Shown: positions 37,801 to 46,174 of the stretch, in pieces
Position numbering within the stretch: the stretch's first letter is position 1
Layout of the letters: every line of letters starts with the position of its first letter
Source of the DNA: a virus
Reading direction: 5' to 3' (one strand)
Length of the DNA stretch: 52,202 nucleotides
IMG/VR virus record: IMGVR_UViG_3300047550_001373
Coordinates: 1 to 52,202 of that record
The notes under the pieces: generated by a model
Databases searched by the model: none
Told to the model about the DNA's origin: nothing
What the model saw: the letters and a program-made list of their open reading frames with translations, nothing else
Translations under genes and position numbers: made by a program

Positions 37801-40374
37801 TTTAACCTGTTCAATAGTACGTTTGCCTGTGGCTAACTCTTGTAGTTTTGCTTGGGCTAACGCTATATCGTTCTGTAGGCTATCAATAGACTTTTGAAGT
37901 TTATCTTGAGAGAAAGTTTTATATTGCCTGTCCTGTGCTAGACGTTGCGCTACTACGTTATACCCACCAGCATAAAGTTTGGTAAGCAGATCGTTTAAAT
38001 CAACCACATTTTGAGGCGCACCCGATTTACGACCGGCATTGTCAGGCGAAAAACCTGCCGCACGTATACGCTCAAACAATTGCCCAATCAGATCGTTTAC
38101 TGTATTAAGCACCCCCGACGCAGGGCCACTGTTTTTAATTTCGTTACTATACTGCCGCAGTAATGCAGCTTCCTTTGCTGAAGTAGTACGGAACGTATCA
38201 GCCAGCGTACCTTTTAACTTTGACTCAGTAGTTGCTGGAGCTTCAAAAGCTTGCAGTTTTTGAGTAATAAAATCGACAGACTTTTGATCGCTTTTAACCT
38301 TACCCCGCAGTGGACCTTGCAGTCTGTTTAATATACCTTCACCAAAAGCTACAGCCTGTGGGTTTGGTAGGGCTATAAGGCGTTGCGCTAAGTCATACTC
38401 TTGCTGTTCAAACTCATTAAAAGGTTGCGCGACTTCAGTAGGAGGAGCTTCAGCAGGTTTTTTAGCGGCTCTTTCAGTGCGGTCGGCTTTAGCCCACTGC
38501 CCCATAAGCGTATCAATCTGTTCGCCAAGTGCGTCGTATTTAGCACGGGCTTTACTTTTGACAGCAGGGACTCTGCCGTTCTTCGTTAGCAAAGCTAGTC
38601 TTTGCTGCTCAAGGTCTCTTATTTCGTCTTGTAGTTGATCGGCAGTTTTGGCGGCAGGGGTAGGGGCACCTGCCACTTCTGTTCCTTCAGCAGGCGCTGC
38701 TGCTCCCTCTTCTTTTGCTTGCTGGGCTTCGGTGGCTTCAGTGGCACTGGGGGTTTCCTCTTCCTTTAATCTACGTGCGTCGTTAACAATTTCACGCACA
38801 ATATCAACATCATCTTGGGTGTATGTTGCGTTGGGGTCTACGAATAATGTACGGAACTCACCCGCAGCTACAGGATCAATCGTTGCGTATTCGTCGAGTA
38901 GAGTATCGATTTCCTTGCGTACATCTAATGCAGGAGGCGGTGCTCCCTCTCCCTGTACAGGCTCCACAGCAGGAACCGAAGGCACTCCCACTGAAGGTGG
39001 CTCAGCTCCTGCAACTCCTTCGGGGGCAAGTGTTCGTTCGGGTCTTCCAGAAATTGGAATGCCCTCTCCACTAATCGTAGGGGAAGGTCGTTGACTAGGT
39101 GGTATGGTGACATCGCGTTCTCCTGCACCAATCTTTGGTATGGCTTTCCGTGCTTCACTAGCAACAAATGAAGCACCCCCAAGAGTGCCCGTTTGAAGTA
39201 TTGTTTGTATAACAGTATCCGCTAACTGCTTAACAAGATCAGTCGCGGTAGCATCGGGGGTAAGACCTATACCGGGGGTTGTTTCAACACCAAACTGTGC
39301 TGTCGTAGTCGCCATTTCTGCGGGGACTTCTTTGGCTATAGCTTTACCAAAATATTCCGCTAGCTTGCTAGTAGGCACACCTTTAGCAGCGGCACGTATA
39401 CCTGCTAAAGTTTCCCCTAGACCATACCGTTCAAACACAACTTCTGCTGCGGCCATTAGCCCAGCGCGAGCAGCAGCCTCTTGAGGACTAAGTTCTGCAC
39501 GCTTACCTGCGGAATATTCTTGTCCAAATACAAGATTACCCATGTACATTAATGCAGGTGCTGAACCCCCCAATACCCCAAGCACTAACCCCGGTGCTTG
39601 TTGGACAATTGAGTTAACCGCACCTTCAAACCCAGCCGCTAACGTAGAACCTTTAGGGTCGCCTAGCTGTTTTAAAAAGGTGTCGGATTGACGCCCTATA
39701 CGTTCATAGTATTTAGAAGCTTCTGTATCTCCAGTTAAATCAGTTACTGCCTCCGCAGCCCCCGCAAATCCTTGCTTGATGCCAGTAACGCCACGAACGC
39801 CAGCCCTAGCAAGAAGTCCTTCTGTAGCTAATAGCTTGCGTGTCTCTATAGCTTCAGTTGTTTCAGGTGGGGTCTCTTGAGCAACCGCTAAAGGCGTAGG
39901 TGGTAGCCCTAGCTCCATCTCCTGTTGCGCTCTGAGCTGTGCAACTTGGTAATCGGCACCTCGCCGTATAAGTTCTTCAGCTCTTGCTTCTCGTCTAGGG
40001 TCTAATGATTTAGTTGAAGGTGCAGCAGGCTTAAACCGACGGTACTCTTCATCAATAGCGCGAGCTACGCTACCAACATAGTCGTCACGCCCCATTAGTT
40101 CAAGCCGAGCTTCTGGCGTAGAAATGTCGTACAGACTACGAATTTTGTCGTATTCACCTCGGCTAACAGGAGCGCCCATCGCTTGAATCAACGGTGTCGG
40201 CTCAGCTTTGTAACCCTCCATTACCGAACGTTTTCGCTTCGGGCCTTCTGTCGGTGCAGTCGGTGCAAACGCCGACTCCATGCCAGTGATAGGTTCAGGT
40301 TGAGCAAAAGACTCCAAAGGTACAAACGTGTACTTTTGCTCTTCTTCCTCTAAAGGTACGAACCTATATTTCAT
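31819..40374 (-). CDS. Giant polyvalent internal virion protein with ART and HExxH domains
   Basis: A 2851-residue protein. Residues 1-330 include Ala/Gly-rich, weakly hydrophobic stretches; about 480-1040 is heavily charged coiled coil. A zincin motif (HEILHH) begins at residue 1154. An ADP-ribosyltransferase-like domain spans about residues 1325-1480 (segments QWFGDSKIVDKDGNP, VLYRG and FASDSPNVSATYG). A second zincin (HELIH) begins at residue 1620. The C-terminal third is helical with a hydrophobic region near 2545-2580. This layout matches phage polyvalent proteins thought to be injected with DNA to act on the host. Both ends carry YRFVPL-type motifs (residues 3-8, a second YTFVPL at 15-20, and the last residues). 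ATGA overlap with the previous gene. The domain functions are inferred. Confidence 0.75.
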   Translation of the reverse strand: MKYRFVPLEEEEQKYTFVPLESFAQPEPITGMESAFAPTAPTEGPKRKRSVMEGYKAEPTPLIQAMGAPVSRGEYDKIRSLYDISTPEARLELMGRDDYVGSVARAIDEEYRRFKPAAPSTKSLDPRREARAEELIRRGADYQVAQLRAQQEMELGLPPTPLAVAQETPPETTEAIETRKLLATEGLLARAGVRGVTGIKQGFAGAAEAVTDLTGDTEASKYYERIGRQSDTFLKQLGDPKGSTLAAGFEGAVNSIVQQAPGLVLGVLGGSAPALMYMGNLVFGQEYSAGKRAELSPQEAAARAGLMAAAEVVFERYGLGETLAGIRAAAKGVPTSKLAEYFGKAIAKEVPAEMATTTAQFGVETTPGIGLTPDATATDLVKQLADTVIQTILQTGTLGGASFVASEARKAIPKIGAGERDVTIPPSQRPSPTISGEGIPISGRPERTLAPEGVAGAEPPSVGVPSVPAVEPVQGEGAPPPALDVRKEIDTLLDEYATIDPVAAGEFRTLFVDPNATYTQDDVDIVREIVNDARRLKEEETPSATEATEAQQAKEEGAAAPAEGTEVAGAPTPAAKTADQLQDEIRDLEQQRLALLTKNGRVPAVKSKARAKYDALGEQIDTLMGQWAKADRTERAAKKPAEAPPTEVAQPFNEFEQQEYDLAQRLIALPNPQAVAFGEGILNRLQGPLRGKVKSDQKSVDFITQKLQAFEAPATTESKLKGTLADTFRTTSAKEAALLRQYSNEIKNSGPASGVLNTVNDLIGQLFERIRAAGFSPDNAGRKSGAPQNVVDLNDLLTKLYAGGYNVVAQRLAQDRQYKTFSQDKLQKSIDSLQNDIALAQAKLQELATGKRTIEQVKQERDALLAEQQTLRTSTGKPPAVRSPARRKYDALTERINQLYDEELRLTPKEPIKVEEVTTKDLQDRVAAIKESIAETEAELAAATEDGSIEALENKLDALEKDLKNAQLDLREKIEAQREEGLLDIVEILLGGDEFQSGTSKKRAYIDNVGGAYNSQGEYIGNVLVTNPSLRRAVAKYYKQLKAGKITAEQYAEEVNRIYEETKQDKEATDLVRGQYNFRERMLRALRLGELPRVGVELAEWFISQNPSLINDLAISIQQAKKEGPFAGAAGVYLPLPRIVRLFVGSVKDTTIIHEILHHLERLMPEEAQSAIRKMWLTSLVDRLKRNIPDAERRYLALIHKHEMGGGDAQALKQAMEMVSKGQIPYQMYQYINPSEFWAVNATEIVKGRYGGTFSVIARIKQWLSELVEKAKELFALPSNAPLIRALDSLAKADGSYKSEHLLAKNLESYQSIVSGANDANESDFAPITAVESPETLRQWFGDSKIVDKDGNPLVLYRGIRGNAEGALNAEPREGYNVFASDSPNVSATYGMPDEFHGIPGSIVPIYVKADKLIEFPVTVNSNGSRTFDKVEFDRRARFLGPGEVLVARQVVDVGPMASEAYTVDPEKLFSYPSDIYALGRGTPVKSAVGVKSAQAAQAAQAASSKYEPDPAEAALIESNLENKTLIQVGDWLTNNGPNAAYRMIARAATRKLRQMQRAGVTFGFKIVHLGDMVPPGFAYSGRGYTHTMFGGVNKGTTNVYINGSDVTGRSGVAFYVALHELIHAAMMSTIRLGRLKSINNVDLQNTDLHRSVKALYDVYGAIITHINNRKKTVPFDQLTEIEQEAIKNGNNAFDDPDEIISWALTWPEMQKYLDSIPYKNTKRSLWGAFVVAIRKLLNLPDTADTALSEILQVSDELFNADIKELKNVARIKGESLALAGPPSGQQPQQPQQPQFPKPSPPGVSPTTGVPFNQPPPTPPGGQPPIVAGKKRPRAARGPISGKSPWRTAEDVKNTLVGTLNNALKTRMPWGKGVGNLVPSLWNSANNKLRRAFLFSATLRQLADVTRYKFPQLLAAINIVDNMTSFRLSKLGEAQIIAKDWLDAQNKKPEQSTLTGKIMLDATINGKDPDKGPTGLAKLDAAWASLDPEFQDIYRRVRDYFHNNLKEMIREMKKRVIHLPKAERQAALRKINEQFGPDKLIYPYFPLRRFGEYWFQVGKGNFKEFYEFESEVTRELSRLARIDELKKGNAQQRALAETVRHGAGISELYSKNLASTQILQDVQDLIDSIVPPTGATSTKTAQEVRKELQDSLNQLIYIMLPQQSMRKMFINRNAVQGASGDMLRVFTDVAVHSAYQMARFKYGETFINNINRAREYVAGAFKSDTAAVYDDFIKELEARTKTVLSAEDKSFLAKAAGTAGTFVFFSMLSSPFTALLNTLGFAVFTGSKLGGKYGYTEASEVMLKNMGRYWQTAPGRMLKPAAKGLMFQMQFPSIVEGGKLSPLLQRAADRFIAEGQINVSLTNDIFDLTERPSELYTTRYNILKKILGGLFHQSERANREVALMSAFELEYNRLLNSPKRDTLGAIERDANGNPVTYTPDEAFEEAIQEAKQIAGLTLGDFSRQMKSRLFSNVPLSVLLKFKQYAFMATYNYLRALQLSVSPLFDKKELDDIRDRLVQEKIPQAEIDQRMKDIKQFRRDIAKQSGKELLGILGVTFLFGGVEAMPFFWILLPAMFLMLASDDDKEDEELSYLNWFRNWADERLGGMSFARGPVSQLIGGSLSERVSLDPLSMFYRDGRYSPDVVEGLIQDVIANAGPVVGLAMNWAEAAKLFGEGQYSRAWEKILPALFAKPLQAYRYGTEGATTRSGEEQLAAEKFSEWMLVMQAVGLQPEELALKQKSVIQAKEYEQKVLAKETGLLNRLWLERNNDKGFDAALDRALQFYEKYPDMLPEDGDFSEKLMTSFEVRAEQIAEAEAYGARIDKRLRERLAPMLEYGQPKSKEPEYRFVPLK

Positions 40375-42206
40375 CGCTGCATATAACCTTTTAAAGCCCC
40401 ATCAGCGCCATAAACTTCCCACCCTTTATCTGGAACATATGCACCTAATTTAGTATTGGCAGGTAGGTTAGTAGGTTTGGGAGGCGTAACGGCAGGTTTC
40501 TCTGATGACGCAGAAGCTAAAATTTTAGGTAAATCTTTATCAACTTTTTGTGTAAGATACTGTTCAGCCTCGGCAGTTTTCCCCTGCTTTATAAGATCCT
40601 TATACTTTCTATCCATCAGGCGTATTCTATTTTCAAGCTTACTTCTTTTGTCTTCCCTTTCAGTATCAGCACGAGAAGCAGCAGCCCCAGCGATCATCTC
40701 TCTCGGCGCTGCTTGACGCATCTGCCTCTGCGTCTTATCACTAGCCATAACCATAAGCTCAGTGTCGGACTTGTCAGCGTACTCAGGATCACCTGCATCT
40801 CTTAGCCGTTTAAATTCAGCATAATTTGTATCGGTAGCACGCGCATACTCAGAACGACGGTCGCCGCCATACGCCGCAGTTGTACGCTCAACTTGCTCAA
40901 GACTTCCCAATGTAGAAGCAATCTGTCGTAGGTTCTGTCCAGCTTGTTGCGCCTTTTCACGTAAGCTACCGTACTCGCCGTTTACAAGCGAGTTAAACGT
41001 AGAGGCACGACGATCAAGCACTTTCTGCTCAGCAGCTTCTTTGCGAGCCAAGGCATCGCGGTACGCAGCTTCGGTCTTGTCAGATCTCTGCAAAGCATCC
41101 TGATTAGCTGCACGCTCAAGCGCCTGCTGCTCTTTCTTAAGCTGCATGCTTAGTTTCTGGATCTCGCGGATATCTTTACCAAACTCTTGTGCCGCTTCGC
41201 TACCACCTTTACCTATGTTGACGAAGGCATAAGGTGACGTACCACCAAGGATGTTAAGACCTGCTTTGAGTATCGCCATATCAGCAGCTTCTTTACGCTG
41301 CGTTTTTAGCCCTTCACGTTCAGTCTCATACTCTGCCTTTTGCGTAGCTGTCAGGTTCGGGTCATAACCAAACTTTTTAGCAGCTTCTAACTGTTCAGTA
41401 GCAATCTTATCCCTATCAGGCGCTTCTATATTAACATCTGGATACATCTCTTTAGCTTGAGTTCGCAAAGCTGCGTAGTCTGGCTTTGAAATATCTATCG
41501 GTTGGTTTAGTTGCTGTAATGCGTTTTGGAGGCTTATACCCGGTCCGCGCACACCTTCTCCCGTAGCGGGAGGCGTCGCTGTCGGCGTAGCGGCAGGTAA
41601 AGCGGCGGGTGCAGCCGTCTTACCACTAGCAGCGTTTAATGCAGCTTGAATTTCCGCAATCTTTTCTGGACGTTCGCCATTAGCTATCGCAGACTGCAAC
41701 AACCTTTGCAGTAAAAATACTTCTGTGGGTGCTTGTACGGGGTTACCTGTCTGAAACCGCTGCACATCACCGCCACCAGCAAATGCAATCATGCCGCCAT
41801 CAGCATAGTCAAACATGTTGTCAGGCACGGGTAGGCCGGAGATGCCACGCTCCATCGCAGGTGACGGCACTTGGTTATTACTAATAGCAACTTGACCGCC
41901 GTAGGCCATACGTGTTGGGGGTTGTTGCGGCGCGGCTTGGGGGGCCATAGCAGACATGCCCATCGGTTGTGGAGGCGGTGCCATCCCAACATCCTGAGCT
42001 ACGGTAGAACCGGACGGTGGTTGAGTGTTTGCAGCAACAATCCGTTGGATCGTCATCATTGCCATAAGCGCCGTCGTGGGGTCAATCTTTCCCGCAGCAG
42101 CGTCCATCTTTAGGCGTTGCACGTTAGATCCATAGGTAGCAACAATATCGCCAACCGTACGATCTGCGGTCCTATTAACGGCTTTTTCTAGTGTCCGAAG
42201 GCTCAT
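40371..42206 (-). CDS. Internal virion protein
   Basis: A 611-residue protein. The N-terminal 160 residues are Ala/Pro/Gln/Met-rich and contain YADGGMIAFAGGG. The middle (about residues 200-470) is a charged coiled coil (ATQKAEYETEREGLKTQRK). The GGxIAFAxG motif recurs in the 941-residue protein downstream of the tail genes. It overlaps both neighbours (ATGA on each side), so it belongs to the internal-virion operon. Similar proteins sit in the core or are ejected with DNA; no enzyme motif is visible. Confidence 0.6.
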   Translation of the reverse strand: MSLRTLEKAVNRTADRTVGDIVATYGSNVQRLKMDAAAGKIDPTTALMAMMTIQRIVAANTQPPSGSTVAQDVGMAPPPQPMGMSAMAPQAAPQQPPTRMAYGGQVAISNNQVPSPAMERGISGLPVPDNMFDYADGGMIAFAGGGDVQRFQTGNPVQAPTEVFLLQRLLQSAIANGERPEKIAEIQAALNAASGKTAAPAALPAATPTATPPATGEGVRGPGISLQNALQQLNQPIDISKPDYAALRTQAKEMYPDVNIEAPDRDKIATEQLEAAKKFGYDPNLTATQKAEYETEREGLKTQRKEAADMAILKAGLNILGGTSPYAFVNIGKGGSEAAQEFGKDIREIQKLSMQLKKEQQALERAANQDALQRSDKTEAAYRDALARKEAAEQKVLDRRASTFNSLVNGEYGSLREKAQQAGQNLRQIASTLGSLEQVERTTAAYGGDRRSEYARATDTNYAEFKRLRDAGDPEYADKSDTELMVMASDKTQRQMRQAAPREMIAGAAASRADTEREDKRSKLENRIRLMDRKYKDLIKQGKTAEAEQYLTQKVDKDLPKILASASSEKPAVTPPKPTNLPANTKLGAYVPDKGWEVYGADGALKGYMQR

Positions 42207-43330
42207 TTAGCACCCCCGCCAAGCATGTTATACAGCCCAATCCCTGTCAAGCCCAAGCCAGTCAATTGACTAGCAAAGCTCGGTGGGGGCGTTGTCGTTG
42301 TCTGCGTTGCCGCACTCAGTGGTATACCACGCAGTAGGTTAGAAAGTTGACCAACTTGTGTCTGCCCGTACTGTGCTTGGTCGATAAGTGACTGTCTCTG
42401 GGCATCCATCTGCTGCTGTTGAAGCGCACGCTGTAAGTCACCAAAGGCACCCTGCGTTTTAAGTACGTCAAGCTGACCTGCAAGTTGTTGTGTGCCAAGC
42501 TGACCAAACGTACCTGCCAACCCACCAAGTCCTTGAGCTGCACCCATCCTAGTCTGTGCGGCCTGCTGCTGCGCTGCCTGATTAGCAAGTTGCGCCTGTA
42601 GAGACTGACCAGCACCAAGTTGTTGAACACCAAGTGCAGCTTGTAAGTTCTGTCCACCAACACCCATCTGTGCCGCACGATCTCGCTCAAACTGGGCTTG
42701 AGCGTTTTCAAACGCAGACTGTAGACCTCTAGCCTGAATATCCCCAAGTTGTGATTGCAGTCCAGACTCACGTTGGCCTTGGAGTAATGTTTGTCGCGCA
42801 CCCCCATAAGTGCCTTGACGCGCCGCAGCAAGATTTTGTCCTAACTGTGCTTCTTTAGCTGCTTTGATTGCTGCCGCTTGCTGTCGATCAACCACCGACT
42901 GCATGTAAGGTGACATGTACTGTTTGGCAATATCGCTCGAAAACGTTTGCGGCCCAGCCATCTGATACGTTGTTAGGTCAGGCGCGGCAACACCTTGTGC
43001 TTGAAACCCTTGCAGCCCTTGCAGACCAGCAGCGGCAGCTTGCCCCGCCTGTACTCCCAACCCGTACTGGTCAGGTATACCCATCTGGCTAACAGTCTGT
43101 CCGACTTGCTTTTGGAGTGGAGAAAGCCCCGCAACAGAGCCAGCACCCATTAACCCCGCTTCAAATACAGGAGCGTACTGTGCAAGGTAGGCTTCTTGTC
43201 CTGAATACCCACCAGGATAAATAGCACCAATGCCCCTTGCAATTAACCCCGTGTCTGGCGTTGTGTAAAACGGCTCAAGGACTTTGGGAATATCTGGGGA
43301 TATATTTTGGACTGTAGATGTAGTAGACAT
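42203..43330 (-). CDS. Ala/Gln-rich internal virion protein
   Basis: A 375-residue protein with about one third Ala and Gln. The segment from residue 85 to 320 repeats short GxQ/AQx patterns, like a long amphipathic helix. It ends with a Gly/Leu-rich hydrophobic stretch (LTGLGLTGIGLYNMLGGGAK) that could enter a membrane. GAGGAA precedes the ATG. Between two internal-virion-like genes, it is likely an ejection protein; there is no enzyme motif. Confidence 0.6.
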   Translation of the reverse strand: MSTTSTVQNISPDIPKVLEPFYTTPDTGLIARGIGAIYPGGYSGQEAYLAQYAPVFEAGLMGAGSVAGLSPLQKQVGQTVSQMGIPDQYGLGVQAGQAAAAGLQGLQGFQAQGVAAPDLTTYQMAGPQTFSSDIAKQYMSPYMQSVVDRQQAAAIKAAKEAQLGQNLAAARQGTYGGARQTLLQGQRESGLQSQLGDIQARGLQSAFENAQAQFERDRAAQMGVGGQNLQAALGVQQLGAGQSLQAQLANQAAQQQAAQTRMGAAQGLGGLAGTFGQLGTQQLAGQLDVLKTQGAFGDLQRALQQQQMDAQRQSLIDQAQYGQTQVGQLSNLLRGIPLSAATQTTTTPPPSFASQLTGLGLTGIGLYNMLGGGAK

Positions 43331-43340
43331 AATGCGTTCC

Positions 43341-46166
43341 TCAAGCAGGCATCATACGGCCCATATTGATTTCGGGCGGTTGTCTTGTTGTGCCATGTCG
43401 TGCTTTTCTAACTCGATCCATCATGGCGTAAAGTTTCTTAGACCCAGCGTTACTGGAGCCGTTACCTAGATCTGCAACAACATCGGCAGGGATCACAAAC
43501 TCTCCATCGGCAAGACGAGCCTCTTGAACACCCTCGATGGTAGCAGGCACACTATCACTCATGCCATCCCCTGCGCCATTTATTGTGCGAGGTTCGTTAG
43601 CAGGCCCAGTGGCACCTCCAGCAACCATAGCGGCAATCTCACCGCCCCCAGCGACATTGACACTACCTAATGTACTAGCGAATAGTTGACGGTACTGTTC
43701 CTCACGTTTCTTTCTTTCATCTTCTTCAGCTTGAATCTGCATCTGTTGACGTGTAGCTTCATCCATACCACTGATAGACATCGTTGGTAAAAACGTAGTG
43801 GCTGCTGCTTGGAATGGAGTCATACCGGCTGCGGCTTTAAATGCTTCTCCTGCACCGGGGGCATTGGTGGCTAGGTTTTTAGCACCTTCAAATAAAGTCG
43901 TTCCTCTATCTGCTATGGCACTCATACCCCTTGATACTATATTTTCGGCAGCAGGTACTGCTGTTTGCGCGGCAGTTTGCCCTGCGTTTTGAAACATAAT
44001 AGATTTAGCAGCGTCCCCAGCGATAGCTGGTGCAGTTTGTGTAGGAATATTTTTAGCAACTTCTCCTGCTATATCAGTAGTAAGTCCCTTAGCAACCTCG
44101 CCAGGAACAGTGCTAGTAGCCGCTGCACCTGCATCAGCAGCACCCGTTAAACCTTTGCCTAACTGTCCTAACCCGTAGGAAGCAATACCCGTTAACAGCC
44201 CACGCTTCCAGTTAAATTTTTCGCCTGGACCCCCCATACCACCAGAGATTCCACCGACAAGCGCACCGGCTAACGGCCCACCAAGTAACGATGCAGCAAT
44301 ACCCAAAATAGGGCCAGCTTTCTTAAATAACTTTCTCCAACTGAAGTACTCAGGCAAGCCAGTCTGTGGATTTATAGTCCCCGCACCACCCATCGCTTGT
44401 AGCATCTGAGCTTCTTCGGGACTGATGTGGGCTAGCATCGTGTCGCCAAACCGACCTTTCTGCGCCATTTCTTCTGCGTAGCCCTTCATGGCAATACTAC
44501 CTAGCCCACGACCGACACCACCACCTTCGGCGTATTGGTATAGAGGACGAATTCTATTACCGCGCTCATCAAACATTGTTGCCGGAGCTGTACTCTCAAA
44601 CATAGAAGCTGGGAAATACTCAGCACCTGTACGACCCTGTCGCACCATCAGCATACGTTCTGCTAACGCATCAATACCTTTATCCCTAGCCTCACGTTCA
44701 GCAGTTTCTAGTAGCGGATTGAATACGACATTTCGTGGTAATGATTCTCTGTAGCCAGCTAATACTTTTTGTACGGCTGGTGTGAACATATAGTTTTCGT
44801 CAACGTATTCTGGCAATCCAAAATCGCTCAACGAATACTTAGCCATTTCTTTAGGTGCAGTAACTTCTTTCCCTTCTGCAAATGCAATTGGCCCACCCAT
44901 GTTTTTTGTTACAGGAGCGATAACTGAATTACCCGCAGCTAACTGACCAAGATTTCCAAGATCCCGTGGAGCTTGTATCACATCAAGCGTATCAAAAGTA
45001 GTCTTTAAAGTAGGCGCAGTAGCGGTTGATACATACGACGGCAAAGTTGTAGATGCTCCTGCAAGCATCGTAGAGCCTGGAGGTTTGTAGCCTATACTTT
45101 GTAGATAGTTAAGGTTTGCGTCTGTTAGCCCAATCGAAGCTAGCTGTGTTGGAGTTACACGGTTAGCATTTGCCCAAGCAACTTTTTGAGCATCACTAAA
45201 GTTTGCAAAATTAGGGGGGAGTGCCGTATTAATACCTACATCCAAAGCAGCCTGTAGCCCAGACTTTGTAAACGGCTGCGCCGCAATTGCGGCTCTTGCA
45301 GCAGCAAGTCCTCTTTCAGCAGCAGGTCGTGCAAGCAGTTGAGGTTGGTTAGCTTGGAAAACAGCGTTGGCTTGCGCCCTTGCCGCAAAATCTTCCATTG
45401 ATATTTGAGGAACAATACGCCCTTCGTTCTTACCGATATTGTTGTAATGCCATTGAGCATACGATTCGACGGTAGGGAAACGCGGGTCTTGAAACTGATT
45501 CTTTAACTTCTCCCACTCAGCCTGCAACCCAGGCACCATCTTCCCGTACGCCGTCCAATCAGGGACAGTGTTTGTTGTGGCCGTAGTGGTTGTAGTACCC
45601 CCTGTACCCCCTGTAGTGGTTGTAGTACCCCCTGTACCCCCTGTAGTGGTTGTAGTACCCCCTGTAGTACCCCCTGTAGTACCACCTGTAGTACCACCTG
45701 TAGTACCACCTGTAGTATCACCTGTAGTACCCCCTGTAGTACCCCCTGTAGTACCCCCTGTAGTGGTTGTAGTACCCCCTGTAGTACCCCCTGTAGTGGT
45801 TGTAGTACCCCCTGTAGTACCCCCTGTATCCGCAGGCTCAATATACCCAGGTATACCCTCTTGTTGAACTTGTGCGCGGACTTCAGGGGGAGAGAAATCC
45901 CTACCCGCTAATGCTGCTTGGATTGTATTAGCAGATAATTGCCCACCAAAAGCTTGTGAAATTGTTTCAGCAAGCTCAGTATTTGTTAGAAGCGGATTTC
46001 CAAGGATAGCTCTAAGTCCCGCAGCTTCTTGTAGCGTCACACCAGAACCAGACCAATAGGCTTGTGCTGCGGCATCGGCTAACTGTTTGAGTTGCGACTG
46101 AGTATATAAAGGAGCGTCTATTGGATCACCTTCAATAGCACGTCTGTCTGTAGAAGTTATAGCCAT
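43341..46166 (-). CDS. Large structural protein with a Thr/Gly tandem repeat
   Basis: A 941-residue protein. Residues about 112-195 are almost entirely Thr and Gly (GGTTGGTTTTTGG units) encoded by a DNA tandem repeat. Before it is a helical N-terminus. After it come mixed segments, MGGPIAFAEGKEV (about 430-442) and several Gly-rich blocks (about 650-700). The GGxIAFAxG motif also occurs in the 611-residue protein. Near the end is a helix with KKREEQYRQLFAS. It is probably an internal virion or tail protein; the flexible Thr/Gly linker may allow passage or reach. GAGGT precedes the ATG. Confidence 0.6.
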   Translation of the reverse strand: MAITSTDRRAIEGDPIDAPLYTQSQLKQLADAAAQAYWSGSGVTLQEAAGLRAILGNPLLTNTELAETISQAFGGQLSANTIQAALAGRDFSPPEVRAQVQQEGIPGYIEPADTGGTTGGTTTTTGGTTGGTTTTTGGTTGGTTGGTTGDTTGGTTGGTTGGTTGGTTGGTTTTTGGTGGTTTTTGGTGGTTTTTATTNTVPDWTAYGKMVPGLQAEWEKLKNQFQDPRFPTVESYAQWHYNNIGKNEGRIVPQISMEDFAARAQANAVFQANQPQLLARPAAERGLAAARAAIAAQPFTKSGLQAALDVGINTALPPNFANFSDAQKVAWANANRVTPTQLASIGLTDANLNYLQSIGYKPPGSTMLAGASTTLPSYVSTATAPTLKTTFDTLDVIQAPRDLGNLGQLAAGNSVIAPVTKNMGGPIAFAEGKEVTAPKEMAKYSLSDFGLPEYVDENYMFTPAVQKVLAGYRESLPRNVVFNPLLETAEREARDKGIDALAERMLMVRQGRTGAEYFPASMFESTAPATMFDERGNRIRPLYQYAEGGGVGRGLGSIAMKGYAEEMAQKGRFGDTMLAHISPEEAQMLQAMGGAGTINPQTGLPEYFSWRKLFKKAGPILGIAASLLGGPLAGALVGGISGGMGGPGEKFNWKRGLLTGIASYGLGQLGKGLTGAADAGAAATSTVPGEVAKGLTTDIAGEVAKNIPTQTAPAIAGDAAKSIMFQNAGQTAAQTAVPAAENIVSRGMSAIADRGTTLFEGAKNLATNAPGAGEAFKAAAGMTPFQAAATTFLPTMSISGMDEATRQQMQIQAEEDERKKREEQYRQLFASTLGSVNVAGGGEIAAMVAGGATGPANEPRTINGAGDGMSDSVPATIEGVQEARLADGEFVIPADVVADLGNGSSNAGSKKLYAMMDRVRKARHGTTRQPPEINMGRMMPA
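45585..45832. repeat. Tandem repeat within the 941-residue protein gene
   Basis: A tract of about 250 bp built of CCTGTAGTACCC-type 12-mers and GTAGTGGTT variants (plus-strand reading), which encodes the Thr/Gly linker. It is likely to vary in copy number by slippage. Confidence 0.85.
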
Positions 46167-46174
46167 GATTTACC

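Noticed and set aside
34658-39094. Several plus-strand open frames within the giant protein gene
   Set aside because: They lie opposite one uninterrupted leftward gene, have biased Ser/Arg/Leu composition and no ribosome sites.
45568-45867. A Val/Pro-rich open frame on the plus strand over the tandem repeat
   Set aside because: It is the reverse reading of the Thr/Gly repeat in the virion gene and has no ribosome site or context.
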